NCBI GenBank assembly: GCA_034231615.1
Contig: CM067311.1
Location: 13,208,310-13,272,309, forward strand
DNA: 64,000 bases
Direction: 5' to 3'
Origin: Meghimatium bilineatum
Taxonomy: Eukaryota; Mollusca; Gastropoda; Stylommatophora; Philomycidae
Both the position numbers and the translations under genes were made by a program. Below, piece after piece: positions 1-57,930 of the stretch. The notes beneath the pieces were generated by a model. That model was not told the origin of the DNA. It did no database searches and was given only the letters and a program-made list of their open reading frames with translations. Within the stretch, counting starts at the first letter, position 1; every line of letters starts with the position of its first letter.

Positions 1-59
1 AAAATTCAAGACGTAACCATCAACTCAGTATTTTTTGGCTGTAGTGATTTTCTAGGCTA

Positions 60-185
60 CATAAATATGTTCATTAGGTTGCCATTGTTTTCTGAACGGT
101 CTGGCTGCACACGTGCCTGTGGCGGGAATCAAACACAGTACCTTGTCCATCACAGACAGGCTCTGTACCACTCCACCACAGAGCT
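60..185 (-). mobile_element. tRNA-like SINE head, family C, copy 1
   Basis: On the minus strand a B-box-like GTTTGATTCCCGCC (about 121-134) and an A-box-like TGGAGTGGTACAGAGCC (about 160-176) are spaced as in a tRNA-derived SINE. A second diverged copy lies at 7545-7690. No cloverleaf is kept, so it is not a working tRNA gene. Confidence 0.6.
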
Positions 186-508
186 GGTTATAATGATTTT
201 ATTATATTATTCTAAGTTTGACATTAGCCACTGGCTTATAAATGTTCCTAAAATTATATCTTTCTGTGCCATTTTATGACTATTAATCTGTGTCTTTGTC
301 TTACTTTTTAATGTTTAAATGCTAAATTCCCATATATAAACCCTGTTCTCTTAACAGAAGAGCAAGCTATCTGCCAAGAGTATTGCTGAAGGGCATGTAA
401 CACTGGCTCAAACCAAACACGGCTGCCAAATTTTGTGAATACAAAGGAAACAGCTTAGCCAATAAGGACCTCTTTTTTACTGTTTCTGTTGTTATTTAAA
501 TATCCACA

Positions 509-800
509 ATGAAAATTGACCATCAACATACTTTGTCTTTTGTCTTGGTGGTGCACTCTGGTAGACTGTATCTTTCCTATCTCATAATGTTTCCCTCCCT
601 CATGTGTATCTCTCTACCTCTTGCTCGTCACCCCTCAACTCTCCCTTCAAGTAAGGTCTTCAACGATGGGTCCTGTATTTTTATATGTCCAAAATATTTT
701 GTTTTACTTTTATTTCCATTAATGGTTCTTTTTTCATATGCAGAGTTGTCAGAACCTCTTTATGTTCTTCTCTTTCAATAAAATGTTTCCTAATTGTCAA
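509..800 (-). mobile_element. LINE reverse-transcriptase C-terminal relic
   Basis: This closely resembles 27480-27730 (shared tcttgtcttggtggtgcact and ttcaagtaag..tcttcaa blocks), where the same strand continues into a recognisable RT C-terminus. It is a 3'-end fragment with stops and no intact ORF. Confidence 0.5.
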
Positions 801-2012
801 AATATCCTCATCAAAAGCAGTTTGTTTATTGATGATGGTGTTTGTTTGTTCCTTGTAGTAAGTTAAGCAGAGGCACTCCCCTTGCAACCTGAGAATGAAT
901 TCTCTTGTGGTTATATCAGGGCATTTCCTGATGTAAGAGTGCCTTATGTGTATGATCTAATTCTTCTTCTATACTGCACCATAGGCACACTAATTTCTTT
1001 TACAGATCAGGTTGTTTGTTTTGTGTCTGAGTTTTGTTACATAACATTTCCACTTCCAGATGGTGCAGCAAAGCAGCAGGTTATGCTATTTGCATAAGTA
1101 TTCTCTCCTGTGGTTAGAGTTTTTAGCAGATTTTTTGTTTATTTTGTATTTTTCTATTGTTAGCATTGGTATATTAACAATTCCACTGCTGAATCCTAGC
1201 CAAATTTCCCATAAAAGCTTCTTCCCCTTGACTCCTGAACAAAAAATACACAAAAACACCCCAAAAAAATTCTGAGTTATTTTAACAGAAATAAGACATA
1301 AAATTATGTTCTCTTATATAATAGTGACTGACCTTATGCTGTCTGGTGGTCTTGCTGTATGTGCCAGTCCTCCTAGCATGTAGATCCTTTCTTTAGGTAC
1401 AGATTAGTGGTGCAAGAACTGCACCAAATTTGTCTTTACTTTTTTTACTTTTTTTTTTTACCAACTTTACATATCATAATTTATAGGCCTACTTACGAAC
1501 AATATTCCAATATTCGCTCATGCGATCGATCTTAGTCTATTTCCATATCATTTTCAGAATAATCACCATCTACAAATAATTTATTATCCTCTGAAACACA
1601 AACTCATTAACGTATTCAGCTGTTTTTGAACAAACAAAAAAAACAACTAAATTTAAATACATCATTTGGTTTAAAATACTAATGAAAATTATCAACACTT
1701 AAGCCTTTTTGTGAAGCAACTATCCCACAATGCAATGCATACATCATGATGTTGGTAAAATGCGTAAATCGAGTTAATAATAATTAATATGAGGTACTGT
1801 TTTGTGAAGTCAAAATACTGAAAAATGTGTATTTCGGGATATCAATATTTAGTGTAAATCCCAGTATTTTGTGATACTGTGTTCTAGGGATAAAGTGTCT
1901 TCCATGACTCAAGTATTCGTCACATAGATAAATAGTCCATAAATTACCCATCATTGCCTGCCCCAAACATATATATGAGGAGAATTTTATGACATGCAAT
2001 TTCTATTTACAG
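801..2012. other. POLQ intron (partial), no recognised element
   Basis: AT-rich sequence with short poly(A)/poly(T) runs (near 1440-1460). I looked for the exon preceding the V-T-P junction and found no phase-0 candidate resembling the POLQ helicase. The acceptor for the next exon closes the stretch. Confidence 0.6.
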
Positions 2013-47872
<45,860 letters not shown>

Positions 47873-48024
47873 CAGAGATGATTTGTTCTCTGCTGGTTTG
47901 TTCCGCTTGATATTTCAAGTAAACTAGTAGTAGTCTATGCTGAACTTAAATGAAAAAGCATGGACATTATCTAGTCTTTAGCACCAGAATTAGAACATTT
48001 ATTATAGTTTTTTTTTTAAACGGC

Positions 48025-48440
48025 ACCACCCCAATCTTGATATATATTAAAAGACAACAGATCAAATGGTTTGCACACACCAGCAGACTACCATAAGACA
48101 GCATTCCACAACAAGCTATGCTACACAGATATAGAATAGGGCAGGCAAAAATAACATTCAGAAAAATGACAAATATACTGTGTAATATGATCTTGTCATT
48201 AGAGGTGAGAGAGTTCTGCAGCGCTATATAACCCCTATACTAACATATGGGTGCGAGTCTTGGACAATAAACAAACTGGAAAGTGGGAAATTAGAAGCAA
48301 CAGATATGTGGTTCTACAGAAGAATGCTGAGAATACCATGGACTGCCAGAAAAACTAATGTAGAGGTGTTGAAAGAGTCAAATGCGAAACGTACCTTAAT
48401 CAACAATATAAGAAAAAGGCAATCTTCTAAATATTAGACA
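48025..48440 (+). mobile_element. LINE RT relics directly after POLQ
   Basis: 48030-48160 (IKRQQIKWFAHTSRLP) is close to 54348-54475. 48195-48440 reads ITPILTYGCESWTINKLES, then RRMLRIPWTARKTNVEVL. AATAAA at 48266-48271 within this relic is the first canonical poly(A) signal after the POLQ stop. Confidence 0.8.
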
Positions 48441-48599
48441 GTTTGACAGCCTGGCACGGCAAGGAAACAACGACCTTGATACATAATACTGTGGACAGAG
48501 AGCTGTGGAGAGCCATGACAGCCTTCATTTTTATGTGAATGTTTTCACATAGTCTATCTACATTCATTGGGTCAAAGGGCATAAGCCCATGGACTGCTG

Positions 48600-48998
48600 G
48601 ATTAGCAACCAACCATCTACATTCATGCTCAAAGAAATTGTAAATATCTCAATTGTATTATAAAATGAAATTATAAAGTTATATTTTGTAAAATGAAATT
48701 ATAAAGTTATATTTTGTGTTAAATGATTTATTTCTCTATACTTCTATGTGGATAAATAGGTTATTCTCAGAATTATGAAATTATTATTATATTTATATGT
48801 ATATATATATATATATTATATTTTAAGTTTTTGCAAAATAGTTTAAACTGTAAACTCAGAGCTTTGAAAATGTTAATAAATTCATAAATATGAGATGAAG
48901 ATTTCGATTATTTTTATAAATATAAAGTTTATCCACAGCAGGGATCTCCTTGTGTAGTGATAAAGCTATTTTCCTTGTATTCAAAAGGTTACTTTTTG
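48600..48998. repeat. AT-rich dispersed block, copy 1 of a direct pair
   Basis: tctacattcatgctcaaaga, then attgtaaatatctcaattgt, an (AT)n tract, gtaaactcagagctttgaaa and a terminal ggatctccttgtgtagtgat. It recurs in the same order at 50012-50395. Confidence 0.88.
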
Positions 48999-49049
48999 GG
49001 AGCAGAGGAGGATTGTTGGAGATTATCGCTTGAAGCTATGAATTTATAT

Positions 49050-49330
49050 AATAATAATACACCCATTAGAGTTTTAGGGGTGCCACAATGGATACATCAG
49101 CACAAAAAGCTCTCCAAACAATACCCTAGGCCATTCAGAGGTATAGAAAAATCGCACCCAGACCATTCCTTGATGTTATCAATCCAGGATGATTTTCTCT
49201 GCCCTCCTTCCACCCTTGACTGTTACTTGCAAAATAACTTTAGAAAGCGAATCGTGTCTTGTTACATATCCAAACCAAACAAGTTTACACCATTTCACCA
49301 CCACTCCCAAAAGTAGTTCTTGATATCCTG
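49050..49330 (-). mobile_element. LINE 3' end relic, antisense
   Basis: attagagttttaggggtgcc, then acaatggatac and ccattccttgatgttatc parallel 57690-57900 (acccatagtccgccagggtc, cccagtcattgatattatct). Reverse reads as LINE tail. The 119-codon plus-strand ORF here is incidental. Confidence 0.55.
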
Positions 49331-50011
49331 CAAGTTTGTTTATTTGCTACCGGACAAGTATATTTGTCTTGTGCTCTATATAACTAATTCTTAACAAACT
49401 GTAGAACTTGTTTTTAAAAGCCTAAATCCATCTTTCTGTGTTTGTATTGAGTGTCCAACTTCCACACTCATGTAAAAGTAAACTTAGCACTAGTGATCTG
49501 AATAGATTGATCTTTACTGTAATACTGATCTTATTTTTCCAAATCATATTCAACCTTGCCATGGCAGCCATTGCCATCTGAAGTCTTAGCTTAATCTTAT
49601 TTTCCGAATTGACTTACATGTTGTTAGTAGTACCTTCAAGAGGGAATGTGCTGCTTTGTTTAGAGGTACAGGATACTTATGGGGGAAAACCCAAGTACAA
49701 TTTAGAAAACCTTCTACACATTTTGCCTTTTTGAAAAAAAATGTATACTCTGTGCTATGAAGTTGTTAATAATGAGTGCAGATTATGTATGAATACAAAG
49801 TTGTTCCGAATATTGCGATATAGTTATTGAATATAATGTTGTGTTTTGGGGAATCTCCTTGGAAAAGTGGTTACGTTAAACCATTTGCTTTGTGTTGTTG
49901 GGGATGAAATTTCAAAATTGGACTACGTCGTCTAGATCATCCATAAGTCCCTTGTGATGAATTGTAGAGTTAAGTGCTCTTGAGTGATATGTCAGCGAGA
50001 AATTTCCTGCT
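49331..50011. other. Unclassified intergenic sequence with SINE E-like piece
   Basis: 49858-49930 (ggaatctccttggaaaagtg) resembles the SINE E head. 49640-49700 has a body fragment. No gene. Confidence 0.4.
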
Positions 50012-50163
50012 TTCTACATTCATGCTCAAAGAAATTGTAAATATTTCAATTGTATTATAAAATGAAATTGTAGAGTTATATTCTGTGTCATATGATTTAT
50101 TTCTATATATTTCTGTGTAGATTAAGAGGTTATTTCTCATAATGATGAAATTATTATTATATT

Positions 50164-50195
<32 letters not shown>

Positions 50196-50395
50196 CATGC
50201 GTGCGTGTGTGTGAGTATATTGCAAATTAGTTTAAACTGTAAGCTCAGAGCTTTGAAAATGTTAATAAATTCATAAATATGAGGATGCTCATTATTTTTA
50301 TAGATATAAAGTTTATCATCAGCAGGGATCTCCTTGCCATAATGATAAAGCTATTTTCCTTGTATTCAAGAGGTTAATTTTTGGGGAGCGGAGGG
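50012..50395. repeat. AT-rich dispersed block, copy 2 of a direct pair
   Basis: Same order as 48600-48998, with a (TG)n tract at 50170-50216 replacing the (AT)n tract. Ends in ggatctccttgccataatga. Confidence 0.88.
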
Positions 50396-50682
50396 AGGGG
50401 GAGATTTACCTTTCTTCCTGTCATTATTATATTTTATCCATTTCTTATTACATATCTCATACTCTCTTAATCACTTCTAAATCTTCCTGAAAGATATTTG
50501 CTTCACTTATCTGTCCCTCACTTTTTCTCCTTTCCCTCATCATATGCATGTTTCTTGTAGAAATTGTTGATTGTCTGCTGTCTTGTGTCCTGATAAAGCC
50601 TCCTTTATCAAAACATCATATTTTTGTGGGATTATTCTCTAGTATATTGTGTTTATAAATATTGGTAATACTTATACCTATT
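50396..50682. other. Intergenic, nothing recognised
   Basis: Pyrimidine-rich sequence without a convincing element. Confidence 0.45.
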
Positions 50683-50826
50683 TCTGTTTTTCCATAAATT
50701 GCCCTCTGCCTTTGTATTTCTGTATTTCCATACATTGCCCTCAGCGCTTGTATTTCTGTTTTTCCATAAATTGCCCTCAGCCTTTGTATTTCTGTTTTTC
50801 TATACATTGCCCTATATTGCCCTCAG
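50683..50826. repeat. Minisatellite, about 36-bp unit, 4 copies
   Basis: Unit tttctgtttttccataaatt, then gccctcagcctttgta. Confidence 0.9.
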
Positions 50827-50999
50827 CCATCGTATTTCCAGCTTGTCTGGCAGATACCCTGACACTGGAGATTTATCTTTAGATTGTATAGGTGAAGTGC
50901 CGTATGTGGGGCTTTGATAAGTGGAAAGTCTCACTTATGTGCATGTCATCTATTAGGATTTTGCTGCTGCGCAGTGTTTAGTCTGATTGATGGACCATG

Positions 51000-51310
51000 G
51001 GTGAGACCACTACTTATAAACAAAACTTAACAAAGTTTTGATCATTGACATTACCCTCCTTAGCCAGAATATCTGCTTTCTCAATTTCAGGTATTCCACA
51101 ATGCATACACCCACTACATCACTACTTTATGCTGATTGCTTAGTTCGGTTAGTATTTGCAAGTCTAGTAGCTTTCTGGACTGGAGCGCTTGAGGTGCTGA
51201 TCATGCATCTGTCAGAAAATACTTCAGACTATAAACCAAGATTGGCTCTCAACAGTTTTCTGTTGCCACCTTGATTTCCTGAATTTCTGCATTGTAATTA
51301 TCATTACTCT
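51000..51310 (-). mobile_element. LINE RNase H relic, antisense
   Basis: The minus strand reads APQALQSRKLLDLQILTELS, a stop, WV, a frameshift, then HCGIPEIEKADILAKEG. GHCGIPGNE-AD-LAKEG is the RNase H consensus. Dead. Confidence 0.82.
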
Positions 51311-51599
51311 AGATATATTCTGGCTCCTTGCATGACTTCTGACCTTAGACCATAATGCTCATGCATGATTATTTTCATTCCCTTAGTCACTGCCAGCAGG
51401 TCTCATCACATTTGTGTTTTGAGTGAAAATGGCTAAACATAATGGTCAAGCTTTTGTCCACAACTCTGACCATAGATACGTCATGTGAAGACTATTGAAA
51501 AGATAAATGTATTCTTATGAAAACTCAATGAACATGCTCTGCAAAGTTGAAACAGTAGTTGTCCACCATCAATGAGTATAGTTATTTACACAATCTTTT

Positions 51600-52800
51600 A
51601 CCAGAAAGATTACCTTTATATTTGTGCCAGGACATACAGGGGTTAAGAACAATGAGCGAGCAATCCACCAGTTTCAATGCATGGTCACAGTTTCAGTAGG
51701 TACATCAATGGATCAATCTGATATAGTTAATGCGTTAAGGGACATTGTATGCTCAGAAGATTTTCAAAAGTGGGATTCATGGTCGCTTTCAAGTCTGTGT
51801 GAGATCGGTGGAAAGATCAGAACAGCCCGTAAAGAGAAACATAATAGATATAGGAGGCTGATAAATGATCATCGAACTGAAACTGTTGGGATGTATTTTC
51901 TGTCTGGGTTTTTTTCCCATATCCTTTCCACATCTCCATTCTTAAAAAAGGAAAACCTGCAGAAACATCAAGAAGTTATAGGCCCATATCCCTCACCTCA
52001 TGCATAGGTAAGCTGGTTGAGAGGATGGCTAACAACAGGCTATACTGGTGGCTGGAAGACCATGACTGTCTAGATAATAACCAGGCAGGCTTCAGACGCA
52101 CATGTCACACAGATGACTCTTCAGATTCACACAAAATATGATGGATGGTTTCATAGAAGGAAAAAGTACATTAGTAGTATTCATTGACCTTTAACAAGCA
52201 TCTGACAAGTCTGGAGAAAAGGACTTTGTTGAAAATGAACAGAATGGGAATATGTGGAAAGAAGTTTAAATGGATACAGGCCTTTCTGACAAACAGCTAT
52301 GCTGGTACACTATCCCAGAAAATAATACTGGAGCAGGGACTGCCTCAAGACTTTCCTCTAAGCTGCACACTCTTCCTTATGTTCATTGATAATCTAGCGA
52401 AACTTCTCAATGTGTCAAAAGCATTGTTTATTGATGACCTTGCCATCTGGATCACTGATAAATATCTCATCCTGGCAAAAGCAAAGAAACCCATGTATAC
52501 CTTTGAGTAAAAATAGACAACTAACACTAAAATATCACATAGAAAATCTCAAAGGAAAAGCAAGTAAACACCTAAACGTCATTACGAGACTAACTAGTAC
52601 AAACTGGGGGGCAGACAAACAGACTCTCCACCACCTGTATATTTGCTATGTGAGTTCAGTAATGGATTACAGCCTACCTCTCCAGATTATTGTGAACAAT
52701 ACTACTATCTCATCCCTGAATAAGGTGGAGAACCAAGCTCTGAGACTAATGTGGAGAGCTACAATCAACCACAACAGTATGTGAGATGGATGCAAATTTA
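51600..52800 (+). mobile_element. I/Jockey-like LINE relics: RNase H piece then reverse transcriptase
   Basis: 51625 on reads MPGHTGVKNNERA (an RNase H PGHTGVKGNERAD-like box). 51925-52790 reads a different segment order: SYRPISLTSCIGKLVERM-like coding (about 51975), NNQAGFRRTCHTDD, LEQGLPQDFPLSCTLFLMFI (52330) and FIDDLAIW (52430, the RT catalytic box, A replaced by I). RNase H normally follows RT, so two fragments are joined here. Many frameshifts. Confidence 0.85.
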
Positions 52801-52879
52801 GAGCCACTAGATATCAAACAGAAAATAGCACTGATGGAAGCGGTAGAAAGGTCATCATCTGGTAGCATATCCTGAACAT

Positions 52880-53480
52880 TAACATAACATAGCTGTCATC
52901 GCTCCTTTCAGAACTTCTGGCCATCTTGATCTAGTCTTCCTGCTTCTGTTACTGTCATGTTCAGGTGGTCTTTGATGTTTGCACCCATCTTCTTCTTTGG
53001 CTGCCTCTTGTTCATCTCCCTGGCATCATCCCCTCCATTATGGTCTTCTCTAGGCTGTCATGGCATTTGATATGGTCAAAATATTGAAGTTTTCTGGAAA
53101 TAACTACCAGTTCTCTTTTACATTCATTTCTCTCAGGATGGCTATATTGGTGATCTTTTTGGTCTATGGTATTAAGATAATTTTTCTGTAACATTTTGTT
53201 TTAAATTCTGCTTTTTTTTTTTTCACTTTGTTGGTGATTGTCCATGATTCACACTCTGAGAATATGCAAGCTATTAGGAATGTTAGGTTTTTGTTGTTTT
53301 GCAGCAGCTAAGCCATTGTTTTTCAATTGTATCAGCTTCTTTAGCATGATAGCCAACCTCCTTCTGACTTCATAGCAATCACTGTTACTGTTGATAAGAG
53401 AACCAAGGTATTCCAACTGGTGACTCTTTCTAATTTGCTGTTGTTGATACTGATTGAAAACTTGCTAGTGGTTTCTGTCA
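52880..53480 (-). mobile_element. LINE C-terminal relic, antisense
   Basis: The minus strand reads RELVVISRKLQYFDHIKCHD, then SLEKTIMEGMMPGR and QRRRWVQTSK. Same family as 3215-4045. Confidence 0.8.
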
Positions 53481-53539
53481 TAATCTTGGTCGTTTCCATT
53501 CAGATAGAGGTTTCGGTAGAAAGGTACAAGAGCAAAAGA

Positions 53540-54110
53540 CATACCATCAAAATAAACTACTTATTTAGACTTGGAAACAAGCAGAAAAGATGACTACTGT
53601 CTCTACCAGATATATGTGGAGATATATGAAAAGCAAACTGTATAAATCGCTGGTGCTTTCTGTTGTGTTGTATGGTTGTGAGAGTTGGACACTCACTGCA
53701 GACATGGAGAGAAGATTACAGACTTTTGAGTACAAATGCTACAGATGAATTCTACTAATTTCCTATAGGAACATAAGACCAATTTGTATGTAAGAAATAA
53801 AGTAGAGATGTGTGCAGGTGTTCAGGGGCCATTGCTTTCAATAGTGAAATGACGAAAACTAGCGTGGTTTGGACATGTATGCAGACACGATTCCTTGTCA
53901 AAAACAATACTACAGTGAACTGTCGAGGGTGGAAGAAGCAGAGGAAGACAAATAAAGACATGGACAGACAACATCAAGGAATGGACAGGGCAAGATATTT
54001 TCACACTCATCTGCATCGCTGAGGATATAATTCGCTGGAGGACTCTGTGTGCTGAGGCATCAATTGTGGTACCCCTGCGACCCTGAAGGGTTATGGGTTT
54101 ATAGAGATAG
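53540..54110 (+). mobile_element. LINE RT C-terminal relic
   Basis: KLYKSLVLSVVLYGCESWTL, then RRLQTFEYKCYR and, after stops, RKTNKDMDRQHQGMDRARYF. It finishes gtggtacccctgcgaccctg, aagggttatggg: the reference LINE 3' end for several arrays in this window. Confidence 0.85.
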
Positions 54111-54129
54111 ATATATGGAGAGATAGGTG

Positions 54130-54620
54130 ACAAACACCATCTACTGCAAGAGAAAGAACTAAAAAAACAAATACCTCGGACCATTACATTGAGGGAGCTT
54201 GCACAACCAACTATCCGAGCAAAATTACTAGATAAAACATCCAATAGTTTATCAATAGGGAACACTACCAATAATCAAGCGTGCTTACGCAGAATCTTAG
54301 GAATATCGTTAAGAGACAGGGTGAGGAATGAGGACATCCAACAAAAAACCGGCACCACCCCAGTCTTAGAATACATCAAGTGACAACAGATCAAATGGTT
54401 TGCACACATCAGCAGACTACCATCAAACAGCATACCACAGCAAGTTATGCTACACAGATACAGCTAAGGCAGACCTAGAGGCCGACCACGAAAATGATGG
54501 ACCACTGAAATAAAAGAGACGACAAATTCCACATTATACTCAGCACATAAGAGGACCGTCTCAAGAAAACTCTTCTACTCCTGACGCCGAAAGGCAACAA
54601 GGGGTTTCAGCGAATAGACT
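54130..54620 (+). mobile_element. LINE RT C-terminal relic
   Basis: ACLRRILGISLRDRVRNEDI, then QQIKWFAHISRLPS. Close to 48030-48160 and to the antisense copies at 18930 and 57020. Confidence 0.85.
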
Positions 54621-54839
54621 TTACACACCGCCTTAAAACATCACTTTATACATCTTAAAACATCACATTACACATCTTAAAACATCACCTAAAATATCAC
54701 TTTGTAAAACACCACTTTACATATCACTTTACACAGGGCCTAAAAATCAATTTATACATCACCTTAATACATCATTTTACACATCTGCTTAAAATATGTT
54801 AGAACATCACTTTACACTTCACATTATACGTCACTTTAT
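54621..54839. repeat. Irregular short repeats (catcacttta)n
   Basis: aaaacatcactttacaca-like 15-20 bp motifs recur about ten times with varied spacing. Confidence 0.75.
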
Positions 54840-55085
54840 GCCCCCATCCCACCCTTAGAAAATCATAACATTAATTTTAGTAGTAGGAATTTACCCAGAA
54901 GTTGAATAAAATCCATTCCTTAACGATTTTTCACGAAAGGGCCATCGCCTTTCTCATAAAAAGGTGGATTACATTTTAAAAAATGGGCGAATGCCTTTTA
55001 AATTTATTTTTAATTTTAAAACCCTCCTCCTTAATTAAAACGTATCTAGGACCCTGGTGGTCTAGTAATGTACGATGATATGATT
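54840..55085 (+). mobile_element. Unclassified dispersed element, unexpanded copy
   Basis: cccccatcccacccttagaa, aatcataacatt, acgatttttcacgaaagg, gaatgccttttaaattt and accctggtggt follow the order of 63178-63840 without the 24-bp array. It sits between LINE 3' fragments. Confidence 0.75.
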
Positions 55086-55300
55086 CCTTGATTTTGAAAA
55101 ACTACTACAGAGAACATTAGTGACAAAGAAGCAGACGAGGACTAAGAAAATCATGGACAGACAACATAAGGCCTGAACAGGTAAAGATTTTCCCACTCAT
55201 CTGCATCGCTGAAAATTAAACTAGCTGGAGGACTGCTTGTTGGTGTATGTGACACTTCTACGACCCTGACAGGTCATGGGGGCTTATAGTATGGTATGAT
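55086..55300 (+). mobile_element. LINE 3' end fragment
   Basis: actactacagagaacattag, then gaagcagacgaggactaaga and tcatctgcatcgctgaaaat match 63870-64000 and 53900-54030. Confidence 0.75.
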
Positions 55301-55504
55301 AGCATGGAGTTACACATACGGTACATGGGGACTGTTGCGGACCTTCTGTGCGGAGACGGTACCACATCTTAACTGAATAGCCTATACGTTATACTGCTGA
55401 CATGTTTACGTGAAAATGACATTTTTTTCAAAAACATTCTTACAGATCCTAATAGATCAGACTTACGCCTGTACAAAAATCCCATTTCTCCTCACCATAT
55501 ATAT

Positions 55505-55995
55505 CAAATGACATATTCTTTCCAGAGCGTTGTCTTCGTCGCGGACACTCTGAACGCCTCTCTGTTCTGGTCAAGCAGGCCTGCATTGGCCAAAGACATG
55601 TGCATACATTCTCACAATAACTTCCCAAGAAACAAGAAATGAAAGAATACTTTGAAAAACACATTAGAATGATTTACACAGGAGACTCACTCATGTAACA
55701 TTTACAGAGCACAAAACGTTTCTCTTGGTTGATTGGTGTCCATCATCAGTGCTCTGTCTATAGACACGGTTGATTTGTTCACGGTTGAAGTATTCTGTCC
55801 GGAACGTAGTTATCTTTCAATAATCTCCTGAAATCCGCGCGGAGTCTATCAAGTTGTCCAGCCTCCTCTACCGAGTTGTGCATGCATTCCTGAATATCTC
55901 TTCTCCAGGGACGTCTTGGTCGACCTTTGCCTCTTGTATCTTCTATTGATCATTCTAACACTCTTTCCATGCCATCATGTCTCCACATGCCCCTA
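55505..55995 (-). mobile_element. LINE C-terminal relic, duplicated start, antisense
   Basis: Two copies of the 'attctttccagagcg / attctgtccggaacg' limit (55510 and 55790), then cttggtcgacctttgcctct, as at 3350 and 3945. The minus strand encodes RGKGRPRRPW-like residues. Confidence 0.7.
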
Positions 55996-56260
55996 AAAAA
56001 AACTTCCTTCTTAACTCTTTCAGGACTTGATTATTTTTAGGTTTGGACCAAATTAATTTTCAGGAGTAGAAAAATTTCATTACATGTATTTTTCATTGTA
56101 TCACTTGATATACTAATATTGATAAATAGTGTATGTGTAATATATCATTAGAAAGGGGAATTGATACAGAATATGAATATAAAAGTACATTGATGATATT
56201 TTATTACTTAACAAGGTTAGAATTAGTAAGACACAAACAAGAAAATGAAAATGTTAATTT
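55996..56260. other. Intergenic AT-rich, nothing recognised
   Basis: No element identified. Confidence 0.45.
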
Positions 56261-56480
56261 AGATTTATTGACTTAACAGTTCTGTGTCTCCGCCAAGATT
56301 TTTTCAGTCATGTCATATTTAGAACTCACTGTAAGAATGGAAGATTTATTGACTTAACAGTTCTGTGAGTGTCTCAGCCAAGATTTTTTCAGACCTGTCA
56401 TATTTAGAACTCACTGTAAGATTGGAAGATTTCTTGACTTACAGTTCTGTGGATATCTCGGCCAAGGTTTTTTAGTCTTG
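56261..56480. repeat. Tandem repeat, about 80-bp unit, 2.7 copies
   Basis: Unit gatttattgacttaacagtt, then gccaagattttttcag and tcatatttagaactcactgt. Confidence 0.92.
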
Positions 56481-57008
56481 TCACATGGAAACATACAGCT
56501 GTAAGTTGTAGGCTGAACTTATCCTGCCACCTAAGCACTACAAACATTTGCTACATTATTTGGTAACCAGTTTTACATCTATAGCAGAAGAGGCAAACCT
56601 AATTTTGTCAGCTAGCTAAATTTAAAATTGCACATCAAGCTAAACCTTTTAGTTCTATGAAGTGCCAATAAAGTCACAGTTTACACCAACATCCAAAAAC
56701 ATCAGGAGATGGAGACTTCCTGCCTTGGAAGTAAAACCTTTTTGTTTCAGTGTTGAACATCAAACGTTTGCAGTGGGCACTATCTCCAGAAGTCTATTCT
56801 GTTCTGAACACTGTTTGAAAACACACATTTTCTCCATAGGTTGGCTCGGTGGTAGGTTTTTTGGTTCACTTCACAGACCCAACTTGGTTGAATTAGCTTG
56901 TGGTTTGAAAGCCAATTGTTCACGTTGTACTGGCGATATGATTAGATGAAAGCCAATCGTTCACATTGTACTGGCGATATCATTGCATGCATTAGTCGCG
57001 TCATAAAA
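56481..57008. other. Intergenic, with a 33-bp dimer
   Basis: gaaagccaattgttcacgtt, gtactggcgatat occurs twice at 56905-56990. Otherwise no gene or element is recognised. The 95-codon ORF at 56662 resembles nothing I know. Confidence 0.45.
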
Positions 57009-57019
57009 TTTCTATCTAT

Positions 57020-57650
57020 CTATCTATCTATACACTGTGTCCCTTGTTTGCCTTGCAACGTCAGGGGTGGAAGAGTTCTCTGGAGATGGCCTTCTTGTGC
57101 GCTGTTTGTAAGCTTGTTCCTGTGGCTTCTTTGATTTCTGTGATACATCTTTTACATGGTCTGCCTCTGGCTTTATAACCGTTATGTCTATGTGTCATGG
57201 CCATTTGTGGCATGCTATATGTCAGTAGTCTGGAAGCGTGTGAAAACCACTTGATCTGCTGTCTTTTGATGTGTTCCAATACTGGTATTGTTTTGGTTAT
57301 CTGTCTGATGTTATCGTTTCTAATTCTATCTCTTAATGACACTCCAAGTATTCTTCGTAGACATGTCATTTCTGTTGTCACTATTTTTCTTTTGTCTTGT
57401 GCTGTCATTGTCCAGGTTTGGCACTGGTAGCATAGTGATGGAATAATAATAGTCTTTATAATGCAACTTTAGTGTCTATGTTTACATTTTTGTTCTTGAA
57501 AATGCGTGTCATCTGTCCTAGGATCTGGTATGTTTTGTTGCATCTATTTTGTATCTCTTTACTGGTTTTCCTTTCACTCGATATAATGCTTCCTAAGTAA
57601 GTGAACTCATTTACTTGTTTAAGGTAAAATTTGGTCATAAAATTTTATCA
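57020..57650 (-). mobile_element. LINE RT C-terminal relic, antisense
   Basis: The minus strand reads AEMTCLRRILGVSLRDRIRN-like coding (MTCLRRILGVSLRDRIRN), then IPVLEHIKRQQIKWFSH, ARGRPCKRCITEIKEATG. Nearly collinear with 18930-19600. Ends at a (TATC)n tract (57009-57029). Confidence 0.88.
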
Positions 57651-57659
57651 TAGTTAAAT

Positions 57660-57930
57660 GGCAATGGTAGGAGAAGATGAGGTGGGCAAAAGATACTGAT
57701 ATAATAATAAAACCCATAGTCCGCCAGGGTCGTAGGAGTGTCACATTGATAAATTTGGTACAGAAAGATTTTCACACATCTCTATCCTCTACCATCCTGA
57801 TGAGTTTTGAAACTTCACACCCTGCCCAGTCATTGATATTATCTAGCCATGTCTTATTCTGACCTAGTCTTCTTTCAACCTCCACCATACCTTGAAGAAT
57901 GCCTCTTCATATACACAACATGGAAAGGGA
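57660..57930 (-). mobile_element. LINE 3' end relic, antisense
   Basis: aacccatagtccgccagggt, then cgtaggagtgtcaca is the reverse of a LINE end (VTPTTLADYG-like), followed by FH-SS-I-EDR-like codons. Confidence 0.65.

Noticed and set aside
340-420. Candidate POLQ exon after ttctcttaacag
   Set aside because: The short open stretch before the next GT has no similarity to the POLQ helicase and does not give the required phase-0 junction with 2013.
48957-49316. 119-codon ORF downstream of POLQ
   Set aside because: Runs antisense through LINE 3' end sequence shared with 57690-57900; starts in a SINE-like repeat.
56662-57134. Two short ORFs (95 and 62 codons) as host genes
   Set aside because: No family resemblance, no splice structure, and the second overlaps the 3' limit of an antisense LINE.
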